DNA of 17,176 bases from contig CAYNCU010000083.1 of assembly GCA_964395765.1 (NCBI GenBank), positions 1 to 17,176 of the forward strand, read 5' to 3'. The notes under the pieces were generated by a model. The model was not told the origin of the DNA, searched no databases, and worked only from the letters and a program-made list of their open reading frames with translations. Shown here in pieces: positions 7,305 through 14,665 of the stretch. The stretch is from DATDPY01 sp964395765 (GTDB taxonomy: Bacteria; Bacteroidota; Bacteroidia; Cytophagales; Cyclobacteriaceae). Within the stretch, counting starts at the first letter, position 1; each line of letters opens with the position of its first letter. Made by a program: the position numbers and the translations under genes.

Positions 7305-7400
7305 CCCTTGCGAAATACGGGGTTGCGCACAAGCCTCATGTGGATGTATCGTTCGGGGACACTCACCGCTAATTGGGTTCCTGAAAACCCAAATCATAAT
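7305..7400 (+). ncRNA. Structured RNA candidate downstream of rplT (Bacteroidales-1 / 6S-like by position)
   Basis: A GC-richer island stands out between very AT-rich flanks in the gap between rplT and the convergent TPR gene. GTGGATGT (7340-7347) pairs with ACACTCAC (7359-7366) at seven of eight positions around an 11-nt loop. TTGGGTT (7373-7379) pairs perfectly with AACCCAA (7386-7392) around a six-base loop. No conserved reading frame is apparent. From memory, the Bacteroidales-1 RNA motif is often found downstream of the L20 gene in this order and has been proposed to be the 6S RNA of the group, which regulates RNA polymerase. The family match is inferred from position and style, not from an alignment. 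The 5' end, 3' end and terminator are unclear, and the true transcript may extend towards 7450. No promoter with a good TAnnTTTG box was found. Confidence 0.45.
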
Positions 7401-7476
7401 TAATATTTAAAAAAATTGAATCTTCTTAATGATTATTAATATCCGATGGAGAAGAACAAGGTGATAAAAAAAGAAA

Positions 7477-7794
7477 CTATTCAATATTTTCCTCCCATTC
7501 CCCTTTAAGATTTACCAATTCCATCTTTGTTTTTTGATCGGCGGTTCTCCCGGCCAGTTCAATTCCTTTATCCAGCACCAAAAACGCTTTCGCTCTTTCA
7601 TTTTGCGCCAGGAGAAGCCCGGCTGCCTGGTAATAGGCGGGTAAGTAACCGGGGTTGCTTTCCAGCAATTGCGTAAACAGTTGCAATGATTTTCCGGGAT
7701 CTATACTTTTGTATTCCAATGCCAGCATGTAAAGGGTAGAAGGATCTTCCGGGTCTTCCTTGTGAAATGCCTGAAGCTGTTCAATCCTGTTCAT
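7477..7794 (-). CDS. Small TPR-repeat protein
   Basis: This is a 105-residue soluble protein with no signal peptide or membrane segment. Residues about 17-50 and 51-83 form two tetratricopeptide-like helix pairs (PSTLYMLALEYKSIDPGKSL, then YLPAYYQAAGLLLAQNERAK), followed by an amphipathic helix and an acidic tail. TPR proteins mediate protein-protein contacts; no partner can be named. It starts at ATG 7794, close behind a perfect TATATTTG -7 element on the same strand, and converges on the rplT operon. Small stand-alone TPR proteins of this kind are common in Bacteroidota and uncharacterised. Confidence 0.8.
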   Translation of the reverse strand: MNRIEQLQAFHKEDPEDPSTLYMLALEYKSIDPGKSLQLFTQLLESNPGYLPAYYQAAGLLLAQNERAKAFLVLDKGIELAGRTADQKTKMELVNLKGEWEENIE

Positions 7795-7818
7795 TTTTAA
7801 ATTCAGTTAAATTAGTTT

Positions 7819-7826
7819 CAAATATA
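7819..7826 (-). promoter_or_regulatory. -7 promoter element for the small TPR gene
   Basis: On the minus strand these bases read TATATTTG, a perfect TAnnTTTG box. A TTG lies 15 nt upstream as a slightly close -33 element. The start codon follows about 24 nt downstream. Confidence 0.5.
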
Positions 7827-7827
7827 G

Positions 7828-7858
7828 TTCAGAATCTAAGTCAACACCTATAAATTTG
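7828..7858 (+). promoter_or_regulatory. Putative promoter for the DUF151 gene, divergent from the TPR promoter
   Basis: TAAATTTG (7851-7858) matches the -7 consensus exactly, and TTC at 7828-7830, 20 nt upstream, is a near match to the TTG -33 box. It overlaps the upstream elements of the minus-strand promoter. The resulting leader before the DUF151 gene would be about 205 nt, which is long. Confidence 0.42.
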
Positions 7859-8008
7859 ACTGTCAAAGGATTCGAATTTATTGCCGTCAGTTGGAATTTC
7901 GGGCACTATTAAGCATCTTGCAGGTGTGATTTCGACCTTACTAAAACTTACTGAATAAAAGGAACGGAGATACAATTTTTCATCCGGAATTTTGACAGGA
8001 ATAAGATA

Positions 8009-8077
8009 ATGTTTTCGGGATTATTCAGAAAACAGAGGCAAAAGTCGGAAGTTAAAATTAAGGGATTTCGTGGATAA
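8009..8077 (+). CDS. Possible 22-residue leader peptide
   Basis: ATG 8009 opens a 22-codon frame, MFSGLFRKQRQKSEVKIKGF plus two residues, ending in TAA 8075-8077. AGGA lies eight bases before the ATG. The peptide is basic and has no recognisable family. Its stop overlaps the GTG start of the DUF151 gene in GTGGATAA, the same 8-nt geometry as the two larger gene overlaps in this window, so coupled translation is plausible. Chance is also plausible at this length. Confidence 0.3.
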   Translation: MFSGLFRKQRQKSEVKIKGFRG

Positions 8078-8684
8078 AATTAAATTGGAAATTTTAGGCT
8101 TGTCCTCCAGTCAGTCGCAATCGGGTTCGTTTGCTCTTGTTCTGGGTGAAGTAAAAGGTAACAGGCGTCTTCCCATTATTATCGGTATGTTCGAAGCACA
8201 GGCGATCGCAATTGAAATAGAAAAGATTGTACCCAACCGGCCTATGACCCATGATCTTTTTAAATCTTTCGGTCACAGTTTTAATTTCTCTGTGAAGGAG
8301 ATCATCATTTCCGACCTGAAGGAAGGTGTATTTTTTGCAAAGATCGTTTGCGAAAATGATGACAAAACCGTTGAAATTGATGCACGGCCGTCCGATGCCA
8401 TTGCCATAGGATTGCGTTTTAGCGCACCGATCTTTACGTTTGAAACCATTATGTCGGAGGCAGGTATTGTTCTTTCCGAAGAGGCCGAAGAGGAAGAAAA
8501 ACACGAAACGGCTTCCCCGGCCACTCCCAAACACGAAAAATCAAAGGTTTCTTCCAGGGATAAGGAAAAATCACTGAAAGATTATCCCTATGAGAAGCTG
8601 AAACAAATGCTGAACGAGGCCATTACCAAAGAAGATTATGAAAGGGCGGCCAAGATCAGGGATGAAATGAACCGCCGGAATTAA
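8070..8684 (+). CDS. Bifunctional nuclease family (DUF151) protein with C-terminal UVR motif
   Basis: The start is GTG 8070 (204 aa): the protein then opens MDKIKLEILGLSSSQSQSGS, like the family, and no in-frame ATG lies upstream. Residues about 1-135 form the BFN/DUF151 domain, including RRLPIIIGMFEAQAIAIE and RPSDAIAIGLR (106-116). A charged Glu/Lys linker (about 137-168) joins a UvrB/UvrC-type helical hairpin (about 172-203, YEKLKQMLNEAITKEDYERA). Plant and bacterial relatives have been reported as nucleases, but catalytic activity for this subfamily is not established. The UVR motif usually mediates protein contact, as in UvrB-UvrC. It diverges from the small TPR gene and has a long leader that may encode a short peptide. 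Confidence 0.87.
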   Translation: MDKIKLEILGLSSSQSQSGSFALVLGEVKGNRRLPIIIGMFEAQAIAIEIEKIVPNRPMTHDLFKSFGHSFNFSVKEIIISDLKEGVFFAKIVCENDDKTVEIDARPSDAIAIGLRFSAPIFTFETIMSEAGIVLSEEAEEEEKHETASPATPKHEKSKVSSRDKEKSLKDYPYEKLKQMLNEAITKEDYERAAKIRDEMNRRN

Positions 8685-8759
8685 TTCTCCCCCTGCTTAC
8701 AAAAACATGAATTTTCTCCCCGTAATTGCCTGATAATTTTATATCAATTATTGAATTAA

Positions 8760-9083
8760 ATGGCAGTCAGAATCGTCAACGATCGTGAGTTCCAGGAGGA
8801 GTTAAAAACGCACGATAAGATCATTGTGAAGTTCTTTACCGACTGGTGTGGCAGCTGCCGGCTGTTCAGGCCGAAATTTATTCGCCTTTCAGAAGAACAA
8901 CGTTTCAACGATATCCGCTTCCTCGATGTGAACGCCGAAAGCAACCCGGTCTCCAGAAAGATGTCCTATATCACCCATTTTCCTTCCTTTACTATCTTTA
9001 AAAACGGTAAATTTGTTGAAACCATTGCTACCACAAAAGAAAATTCAGTAATTGAACTGATCGCCAGGTTACGGGTAGCCTGA
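8760..9083 (+). CDS. Thioredoxin-like protein with CGSC active site
   Basis: This is a 107-residue cytoplasmic thioredoxin fold without a signal peptide. The redox motif WCGSC has Cys30 and Cys33, and the cis-proline expected near the active site is Pro75 in THFPSF. It lacks the classical proline of CGPC, which would be expected to alter the redox potential, so it may not be the main thioredoxin. Length is typical. The start is ATG 8760, 75 nt after the DUF151 gene, so joint transcription is possible. The physiological target is not visible. Confidence 0.85.
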   Translation: MAVRIVNDREFQEELKTHDKIIVKFFTDWCGSCRLFRPKFIRLSEEQRFNDIRFLDVNAESNPVSRKMSYITHFPSFTIFKNGKFVETIATTKENSVIELIARLRVA

Positions 9084-9177
9084 AACTAATTTTCCTTTCC
9101 GGCGTTATTGCTTCGGATAAAATTATGGTTGCTGAAACTTCAATATCGAGATTTAAAATAACGGCACATTGACTTAT

Positions 9178-9885
9178 TTGAACAGAAAAAATCTTCATGT
9201 TCTTTTCATCATCCTGGTCGTTATGCTTATCCTGCCCTGTTGCAGGGAAAAATCGATTGACCCGTCTTCCCTGGATATGGGCTATACTTATTATCCCTTA
9301 GATAGCGGGCTGTACCGGGAATACCTGGTACAGCAAATAAATTATGCAGCCGATGGAAGTATCGATTCCTCATCCTGGTATTACAAGGAAATACAGGGGG
9401 CCTGGACCCTGGATGAATCCGGCGACAGTGTGATGACGATCGAAAGATATAAAACCAATGACACAACAGCAGATTGGGAAATCGATTCACTTTTCCGGAT
9501 CAGGAAAAACAATCTCAGGGTCATTGCCACCGAGGATAATATTCCTTATGTCCGGCTGGTTTTTCCCGTTGTTGATTCGGAAAAATGGAATGGCAATGCC
9601 TATAATTCCCTCGGAGAGCAAGACTTTCAATACTCCAATGCAGGAAAAGAAACGGAAGTGCAGGGGAAAAAATTCCCGGTTACCGTAACCGTCATCGAGA
9701 AAGAAATTGACGATCATATAGTAAATTATGTGAAAAAAGATGATATATATGCAAGTAATACCGGTTTGATCTACAAAGAAATAATTGATTATTATTATTG
9801 CCAGGAAGAGGGATGCCTTGGCCAACAGATTATATCCTATGGGACTGTCTATAAACAATGGTTAATTAAAAGTGGTTATGAATAA
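9178..9885 (+). CDS. Uncharacterised lipoprotein
   Basis: The frame has no ATG near its beginning; TTG at 9178 (235 aa) or TTG at 9169 (238 aa) must be the start. From 9178 the protein has a short basic head, a hydrophobic core (residues 6-19) and LPCC at 19-22, an imperfect lipobox, so it is probably acylated at Cys21 or Cys22. The mature part is hydrophilic, rich in Tyr, Asp and Ser, with beta-like segments (YTYYPLDSGLYREYLVQQI; VTVTVIEKEIDDHIVNYV) and a CQEEGC pair near the end that could form a disulfide. I do not recognise a named family; similar secreted proteins are common in Bacteroidota. Its stop overlaps the start of the subtilase by 8 nt, so the two are probably co-translated. Confidence 0.72.
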   Translation: MNRKNLHVLFIILVVMLILPCCREKSIDPSSLDMGYTYYPLDSGLYREYLVQQINYAADGSIDSSSWYYKEIQGAWTLDESGDSVMTIERYKTNDTTADWEIDSLFRIRKNNLRVIATEDNIPYVRLVFPVVDSEKWNGNAYNSLGEQDFQYSNAGKETEVQGKKFPVTVTVIEKEIDDHIVNYVKKDDIYASNTGLIYKEIIDYYYCQEEGCLGQQIISYGTVYKQWLIKSGYE

Positions 9886-11503
9886 ATTTCTGTTGACGCT
9901 TTTACTTTTTAGCCTTTGTGAAAATTCTTATTCACAGGAAAACAGGTATATGGTATTTTTCAGGGACAAGAATAACAGTACGTATAGTCTTGACCGGCCC
10001 GAAGAATTTTTATCGGTACGTTCCATTGACCGGAGATCGAAACATCATATTCTTTTAAATGAAAGCGACTTACCTGTCAATGTCGATTATATTAACGGAC
10101 TTAAGTCGATGGGAGCACAAGTCTTTTATCCTACAAAGTGGTTCAATGGGGTACTGGTCGTATGCGCCGATTCTCTTACCAACGCAATCACCTCACTCAG
10201 CTATGTTAAAAATATTAAATACGTTGCACCGGGACCCCGCCCGGAATTGAGATATATTCCATCGGACTCCGATATGATCATTTACTCACAGCGAATCAAG
10301 GAACTCATGAACGCCACACAAAATGATATGTTGGGTGTGGATGTCATGCACAAGGATGGCTATGACGGGAATGGGATAATGATTGCCGTTTTGGATGCAG
10401 GTTTTATTGGCATGGATAAAAGCAGCTTTTTCACTCACCTGTTTACCGACAACAAGATCGCCGGGGAACGAGATTTCGTTTCGGGGCTATCTTCTGTCTT
10501 TACGCACGACACCCACGGTACCGAAGTTATGTCGACCATGGCAGCCTATAAAAGCGGGGACTACGAAGGCATCTCCTATAATTCCGATTTTGTGTTATGC
10601 ATCACGGAAGATGATCCGACCGAATACAAGGTGGAAGAATATAACTGGCTCTTCGGGGCCGAGTATGCCGACAGCCTGGGAGCGGACATCATCAACTCTT
10701 CCCTGGGTTATAATGTATTCGATGATTCCACTATGGATTATACTTATGCCGATATGAACGGCAAGACGGCCGTTTCAACCAGGGCTGCCGACATGGCTGC
10801 CGATAAAGGTATGCTTGTTGTGGTTAGCGTAGGCAATGAAGGAAATGATTTTTGGGGAAAACTCGTGGCCCCGGCCGACGGTGATTCCGTTTTATCTGTC
10901 GGAGCGGTCAATAATAATCTTAACCATGCCTATTTCAGCTCTTATGGCCCCAGCGCCGATGGCAGGGTGAAGCCGGAAGTCGCCGCCCTGGGCAGCCCGG
11001 CCTCTATCGTCAGCGCCCTGGGAACAGTGACCTACGGGGACGGAACATCCTATTCTGCGCCATTGATTTCAGGTCTCGCCTCCGGTATATGGCAGGCTTA
11101 CCCCGATCTTTCCAACATGGAATTGCTGGAAGTTATTGAGAAAGGATCCAGTAATTATGATCATCCGGATTCACTCATCGGTTACGGGATTCCGGATTTT
11201 AAGAAGATCCAATCCCTGGTAACCGCCCTCTCGGAAGATATTCCACAAAACGCTTTCAAAGTGTACCCGAATCCTGTCGAGCAAAAAAGATTATTCATAG
11301 AATACGATCCTTCTTTTTCAGGAAATATGCTGGACGTTACCATTTATAATGCTTCGGGCACCACTTGTTATCAAAAAACGATTAAAATGATCAAGGAGAG
11401 TAATAAGGCTGAACTGAACCTGGAAAACCTGAATCCGGGCATTTATATTTTGTCCCTGGATTCCGTTTCCGGGAAAGGAAAGGTAAAACTACTGGTCCCA
11501 TGA
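9878..11503 (+). CDS. S8 family serine protease with type A T9SS sorting domain
   Basis: The start is ATG 9878 (541 aa), the ATG inside the overlap ATGAATAA. This leaves a clean signal peptide (residues 1-about 18), whereas the GTG two codons earlier adds nothing. Residues about 23-115 look like an inhibitor-type prodomain. The subtilisin triad is Asp173 (AVLDAGF), His213 (DTHGTEV) and Ser391 (GTSYSAP), with the oxyanion Asn273 (INSSLG). A linker precedes the C-terminal type A sorting domain (about 461-541), with FKVYPNPVE, a beta core and LNPGIYILSL, which directs secretion by the type IX system and usually release or attachment at the surface. It is an extracellular peptidase; natural substrates are unknown. 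All catalytic residues are present. It is likely co-expressed with the preceding lipoprotein. Confidence 0.93.
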   Translation: MNKFLLTLLLFSLCENSYSQENRYMVFFRDKNNSTYSLDRPEEFLSVRSIDRRSKHHILLNESDLPVNVDYINGLKSMGAQVFYPTKWFNGVLVVCADSLTNAITSLSYVKNIKYVAPGPRPELRYIPSDSDMIIYSQRIKELMNATQNDMLGVDVMHKDGYDGNGIMIAVLDAGFIGMDKSSFFTHLFTDNKIAGERDFVSGLSSVFTHDTHGTEVMSTMAAYKSGDYEGISYNSDFVLCITEDDPTEYKVEEYNWLFGAEYADSLGADIINSSLGYNVFDDSTMDYTYADMNGKTAVSTRAADMAADKGMLVVVSVGNEGNDFWGKLVAPADGDSVLSVGAVNNNLNHAYFSSYGPSADGRVKPEVAALGSPASIVSALGTVTYGDGTSYSAPLISGLASGIWQAYPDLSNMELLEVIEKGSSNYDHPDSLIGYGIPDFKKIQSLVTALSEDIPQNAFKVYPNPVEQKRLFIEYDPSFSGNMLDVTIYNASGTTCYQKTIKMIKESNKAELNLENLNPGIYILSLDSVSGKGKVKLLVP

Positions 11504-11519
11504 ACAACCTGTTAAAAGT

Positions 11520-12182
11520 ATGAGTAAACAAGTAATCATTTCACCCTCTATTCTGAATACAGACTTCCTACGCCTTGACCTGGCGGTGGATATAGTGAAT
11601 AAAAGCGATGCCGACTGGATCCATATGGATGTGATGGACGGTGTTTTTGTTCCTAATATATCCTTCGGTTTCCCGGTGATGGAGGCGGTAAAGAAAGCTT
11701 CTCAAAAGCCGCTCGATGTTCACCTGATGATCGTTGAACCGGAAAAGTATATTGAAAAGTTCGCGCAAACCGGTGCTTCTGGAATTACCGTTCATTATGA
11801 GACCTGCCCTCATCTTTATAGTACAATACAAAACATAAAAGCGCAAAAATGCAGGGCAGGGGTGGCCATTAATCCACATACGGATATCCATCTGTTGAAA
11901 CCGATTCTGCATTACATCGACCTGGCTCTTGTAATGACGGTGGAACCCGGCTTCGGTGGCCAGGAATTTATTGAATATTCATACGATAAAATTGAAGAGT
12001 TGCGGGAATTATCCTTCCATTATAACCCGGAACTGATCATCGAAGTGGACGGCGGTATCAGCGAAGAAAATATTGCACAGCTTATCCGGTCCGGTGCCGA
12101 CTGCATTGTTGCCGGTACACATGTCTTTAAATCGAAGGACCCTGTAAAGACCATCAATGCTATGAAACATGTGAAGGTATGA
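11520..12182 (+). CDS. rpe: Ribulose-phosphate 3-epimerase
   Basis: This cytoplasmic TIM-barrel enzyme (220 aa, normal length) interconverts D-ribulose 5-phosphate and D-xylulose 5-phosphate in the pentose phosphate pathway. The family motifs are all present: SPSILNTDF near the start, the metal-binding and catalytic HMDVMDG (His35, Asp37), His68 in VHLMI, VEPGFGGQEF (about 141-150) in the phosphate loop, and EVDGGI with the second catalytic acid, Asp177. The start ATG 11520 lies 16 nt after the protease stop, so the gene may share its transcript, though the functions are unrelated. It converges on the ABC operon on the other strand. Confidence 0.96.
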   Translation: MSKQVIISPSILNTDFLRLDLAVDIVNKSDADWIHMDVMDGVFVPNISFGFPVMEAVKKASQKPLDVHLMIVEPEKYIEKFAQTGASGITVHYETCPHLYSTIQNIKAQKCRAGVAINPHTDIHLLKPILHYIDLALVMTVEPGFGGQEFIEYSYDKIEELRELSFHYNPELIIEVDGGISEENIAQLIRSGADCIVAGTHVFKSKDPVKTINAMKHVKV

Positions 12183-12306
12183 AATTTCCGGACAGTTTTG
12201 GTTCGTCGTCGGACGGTTAGGAGAATGACCTTTAATTTAGATTTTATTCTTATCAGGAAAAGTGTTTTCTAAATGGAATTAAATTCATACTATACGGATA
12301 CTAAGA

Positions 12307-13380
12307 TTACAATTTCTTTATCTTATCCTCTTTCGTTAATCCGCTGAGCACTTCAATATTGATCCCGTCGGAAAGGCCGGTCTTGATCCGGCGCTTTTCA
12401 AATACCTGGGGGGCCGTTTCCACATCTACATAAGTGGTATCGCCATCGAAGATGATATTACTTTCTTTGATGGCAAGTACCGAATCCCTTTTATCCAGAA
12501 CAATATCGGCGTTGGCGCTGTAGCCTGCACGCAGGAAGGTACCTTTCTGTAATTTTACGGCCGCCTTGATCTCGAACTGGATGGCACCGTTATCTTCCTT
12601 GCCCTGCGGGGAAATATATTCAAGCTTAGCCAGGAATACATCCTTGTCCAACGCCCCGACATTCAACTGCAGGTCCATTCCTTCCCTCAGCTTGCCTACA
12701 TCGGATTCATCTACCTTGCCGTCGAAGATCATCTGGTTCATATTGGCGACCGAAGCAATGGTAGTGCCGTCATTAAAAGTATTGGTTTCAATCACAAAGG
12801 TTCCTTCCTTGACAGGTACGTCAAGGATCATACCGTCGGCCGTGGCATTTACTATATTCGAGGCCGTCCCCGATCTTTTGGAAGCGCCCTCCTTGATCAG
12901 CTCCAGGTTGTTTTCGGCAGAATTAAGGTTTTCCTTTTTCAGGTTATATTGCAAAACATATTGGTTATAATCGAGCTCGGAAATAACCTTGTCATTATAA
13001 AGTTCCTTTTGTCTTTCCAATTCTTTTTCAGCATTCTTGAAATTGATTTGTGCCGTCGCCAGTTCGGCCTGGGCATTATTCAACTGAACTACATTCGGGA
13101 TGATCCTGATCTTGGCCACCGGGTCGCCCTCTTTTACCAGTTGCCCGGGTTCCACATAAATTTTTTCCACTACGCCGGAAACCTGGGATTTCAGATCGAT
13201 CTCCTTCCTGGGGACTATCGAACCCGTGGCTACCGTCTTTTTAATAATATTCTGGATGGCTGGCGTTTCCGTCTCATAGGTCACGGCAGGTTTCTGGGAT
13301 TTCCTGTACAGGTAATAACCCGTTCCGACAAAACTTACCACCAGGATTAAAACCAGTAAAATTCTGAAAACTGTTTTCAT
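12307..13380 (-). CDS. MacA/HlyD-type periplasmic adaptor of an ABC exporter
   Basis: This is a 357-residue membrane-fusion protein. A single N-terminal membrane anchor (about residues 5-27) precedes a barrel-sandwich lipoyl-like half (about 55-95, SQVSGVVEKIYVEPGQLVKE). A helical hairpin follows (about 98-165, rich in Glu, Lys, Asn, Leu), then the second lipoyl half (about 176-215, ATADGMILDVPVKEGTFV) and beta-barrel domains to the end. Such adaptors link an inner-membrane permease to an outer-membrane TolC-like channel and help activate the transporter. It is the last gene of the minus-strand operon, 19 nt after a permease. No TolC homologue follows; one may be elsewhere in the genome. The exported substrate (macrolide, peptide, lipid or other) cannot be read from the sequence. 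Confidence 0.9.
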   Translation of the reverse strand: MKTVFRILLVLILVVSFVGTGYYLYRKSQKPAVTYETETPAIQNIIKKTVATGSIVPRKEIDLKSQVSGVVEKIYVEPGQLVKEGDPVAKIRIIPNVVQLNNAQAELATAQINFKNAEKELERQKELYNDKVISELDYNQYVLQYNLKKENLNSAENNLELIKEGASKRSGTASNIVNATADGMILDVPVKEGTFVIETNTFNDGTTIASVANMNQMIFDGKVDESDVGKLREGMDLQLNVGALDKDVFLAKLEYISPQGKEDNGAIQFEIKAAVKLQKGTFLRAGYSANADIVLDKRDSVLAIKESNIIFDGDTTYVDVETAPQVFEKRRIKTGLSDGINIEVLSGLTKEDKIKKL

Positions 13381-13399
13381 ATTTATAATGTATTTTTTT

Positions 13400-14662
13400 T
13401 TATTCCTGTCGAATCGCTTCTATCGGGCTGATCTTGGCTGCCTTCGTAGCCGGAATAAGGCCGGCCAGCGCACCGCAGAAGATCAGGATGATAAATGCCA
13501 TAGCGGCAATATGAAAATCAATGCCGGGATTCTGAAACATGCCCGTATTCGCCCCGGTTTTTTCCATGATGTACCGTATCCCTTCCATCAGAAAGGTACC
13601 CAGCAGCAAGCCGATATATCCGGCAACGGCCGTGATCACGATGGATTCCTGGATGATCAGCGTGATGATGGAGAGGGGAGTAGCCCCGATGGATTTGCGG
13701 ATACCGATTTCCTTGGTCCTTTCCTTTACGATGATCAGCATGATGTTGCTGACGCCGATGATGCCGGCCAGCAATGTGCCGATGCCGACAATCCAGTTGA
13801 AAATCGAAATGCCTTTAAACAGGCCCATCACCTGGCCGTATTCCTTTTCAAGGTTTTCAGAACCCAGTGCCCCGACGTCCTTGGGGTTTACATCATGGAT
13901 CTCCATTAAAACCTTCTTGATATTTTCTTCTACCTTGGCGGCGTCATATCCTTTTTTCACAGTGAAGCCGAACCAACCGATATGATTGCCCAGGTTAAAG
14001 GTTTGCTGGAAAGTGGTGAAGGGCATATAAATGGTCTGCTCATCCCGGGTGCCCTGTTCCCCGGTCCGCTGTGACATGAACATACCGACTACTTCAAAGT
14101 AAATACCCTGGACCTGGATATATTTTCCGATCGGGTCCTCATCCTTATCAAATAAAACATCATGTACATTTCTCCCGATCACCGCCACCTTTCTGTTTTC
14201 CTTAATATCCAGTTCGTTCAGGTTTCTTCCCTCCACCATGGTCACAATCTGGATGGACTGGAAGTCGGGGTAATCGCCATAAAGAGAAAAGGCCCCCGTT
14301 TTATTATTTCTTACAACATTATTTCCGCCGCGCCAGCCGCCGACCTGGTTTCTCGGCGCCAATTTATCAAGACCTTTTACTTTCTGCTTTAAAATCGGGA
14401 CATCGGAATTATAGAAGTTTACCCATCTACCGGGTTTATAACCGTGGTAGGCCATGGTCGTTCTCCGGCCCCATACAAAGCCGCTGTTGGTGGCCCAGCC
14501 ATTGAAATTCTTTTTCACTCCGTTTTCCAGGCCATTACCCGATCCCAGCAGTATCATCAGCATGAACAGTCCCCAGAAAACGCCGAACATGGTCAACGCC
14601 GTCCGGAGCTTGTTTTTCCGGATGGTCGCCCATATTTCCTGCCATTTATCGTAATCGAACAT
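13400..14662 (-). CDS. FtsX/MacB-type ABC transporter permease, second of the pair
   Basis: This is a 420-residue permease. It opens MFDYDKWQEIWATIRKNKLR, an amphipathic lead into the first membrane helix (about 21-40). A large periplasmic MacB core domain follows (about 45-270), then three C-terminal helices (about 286-312, 330-358 and 385-405) of the FtsX domain, with the conserved cytoplasmic loop VKERTKEIGIRKSIGATP and the tail ISPIEAIRQE. MacB-type permeases do not move substrate through their membrane part; they transmit ATP-driven motion to the periplasm. It begins three bases after the stop of its paralogue, consistent with joint translation. It lacks a fused ATPase, so the separate ATPase upstream must serve it. 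Confidence 0.92.
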   Translation of the reverse strand: MFDYDKWQEIWATIRKNKLRTALTMFGVFWGLFMLMILLGSGNGLENGVKKNFNGWATNSGFVWGRRTTMAYHGYKPGRWVNFYNSDVPILKQKVKGLDKLAPRNQVGGWRGGNNVVRNNKTGAFSLYGDYPDFQSIQIVTMVEGRNLNELDIKENRKVAVIGRNVHDVLFDKDEDPIGKYIQVQGIYFEVVGMFMSQRTGEQGTRDEQTIYMPFTTFQQTFNLGNHIGWFGFTVKKGYDAAKVEENIKKVLMEIHDVNPKDVGALGSENLEKEYGQVMGLFKGISIFNWIVGIGTLLAGIIGVSNIMLIIVKERTKEIGIRKSIGATPLSIITLIIQESIVITAVAGYIGLLLGTFLMEGIRYIMEKTGANTGMFQNPGIDFHIAAMAFIILIFCGALAGLIPATKAAKISPIEAIRQE

Positions 14663-14665
14663 ATT

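Noticed and set aside
7305..7400. tRNA or tmRNA in the block after rplT
   Set aside because: No acceptor stem with a CCA end, no T-loop motif GTTCRANYC in a proper arm and no cloverleaf could be folded by eye.
12183..12306. Bidirectional terminator between rpe and the adaptor gene
   Set aside because: Only short stems were seen (CGTC/GACG near 12210 and GAAAA/TTTTC near 12260) and neither is followed by a clear U-tract on the relevant strand.
12566..13350. Plus-strand frames of about 133 codons over the adaptor gene
   Set aside because: Shadows of the adaptor coding sequence, without motifs or a plausible start context.
13388..13985. Plus-strand open frames of 148-173 codons over the second permease
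   Set aside because: They mirror a clearly conserved FtsX/MacB permease on the minus strand and show no recognisable protein features.
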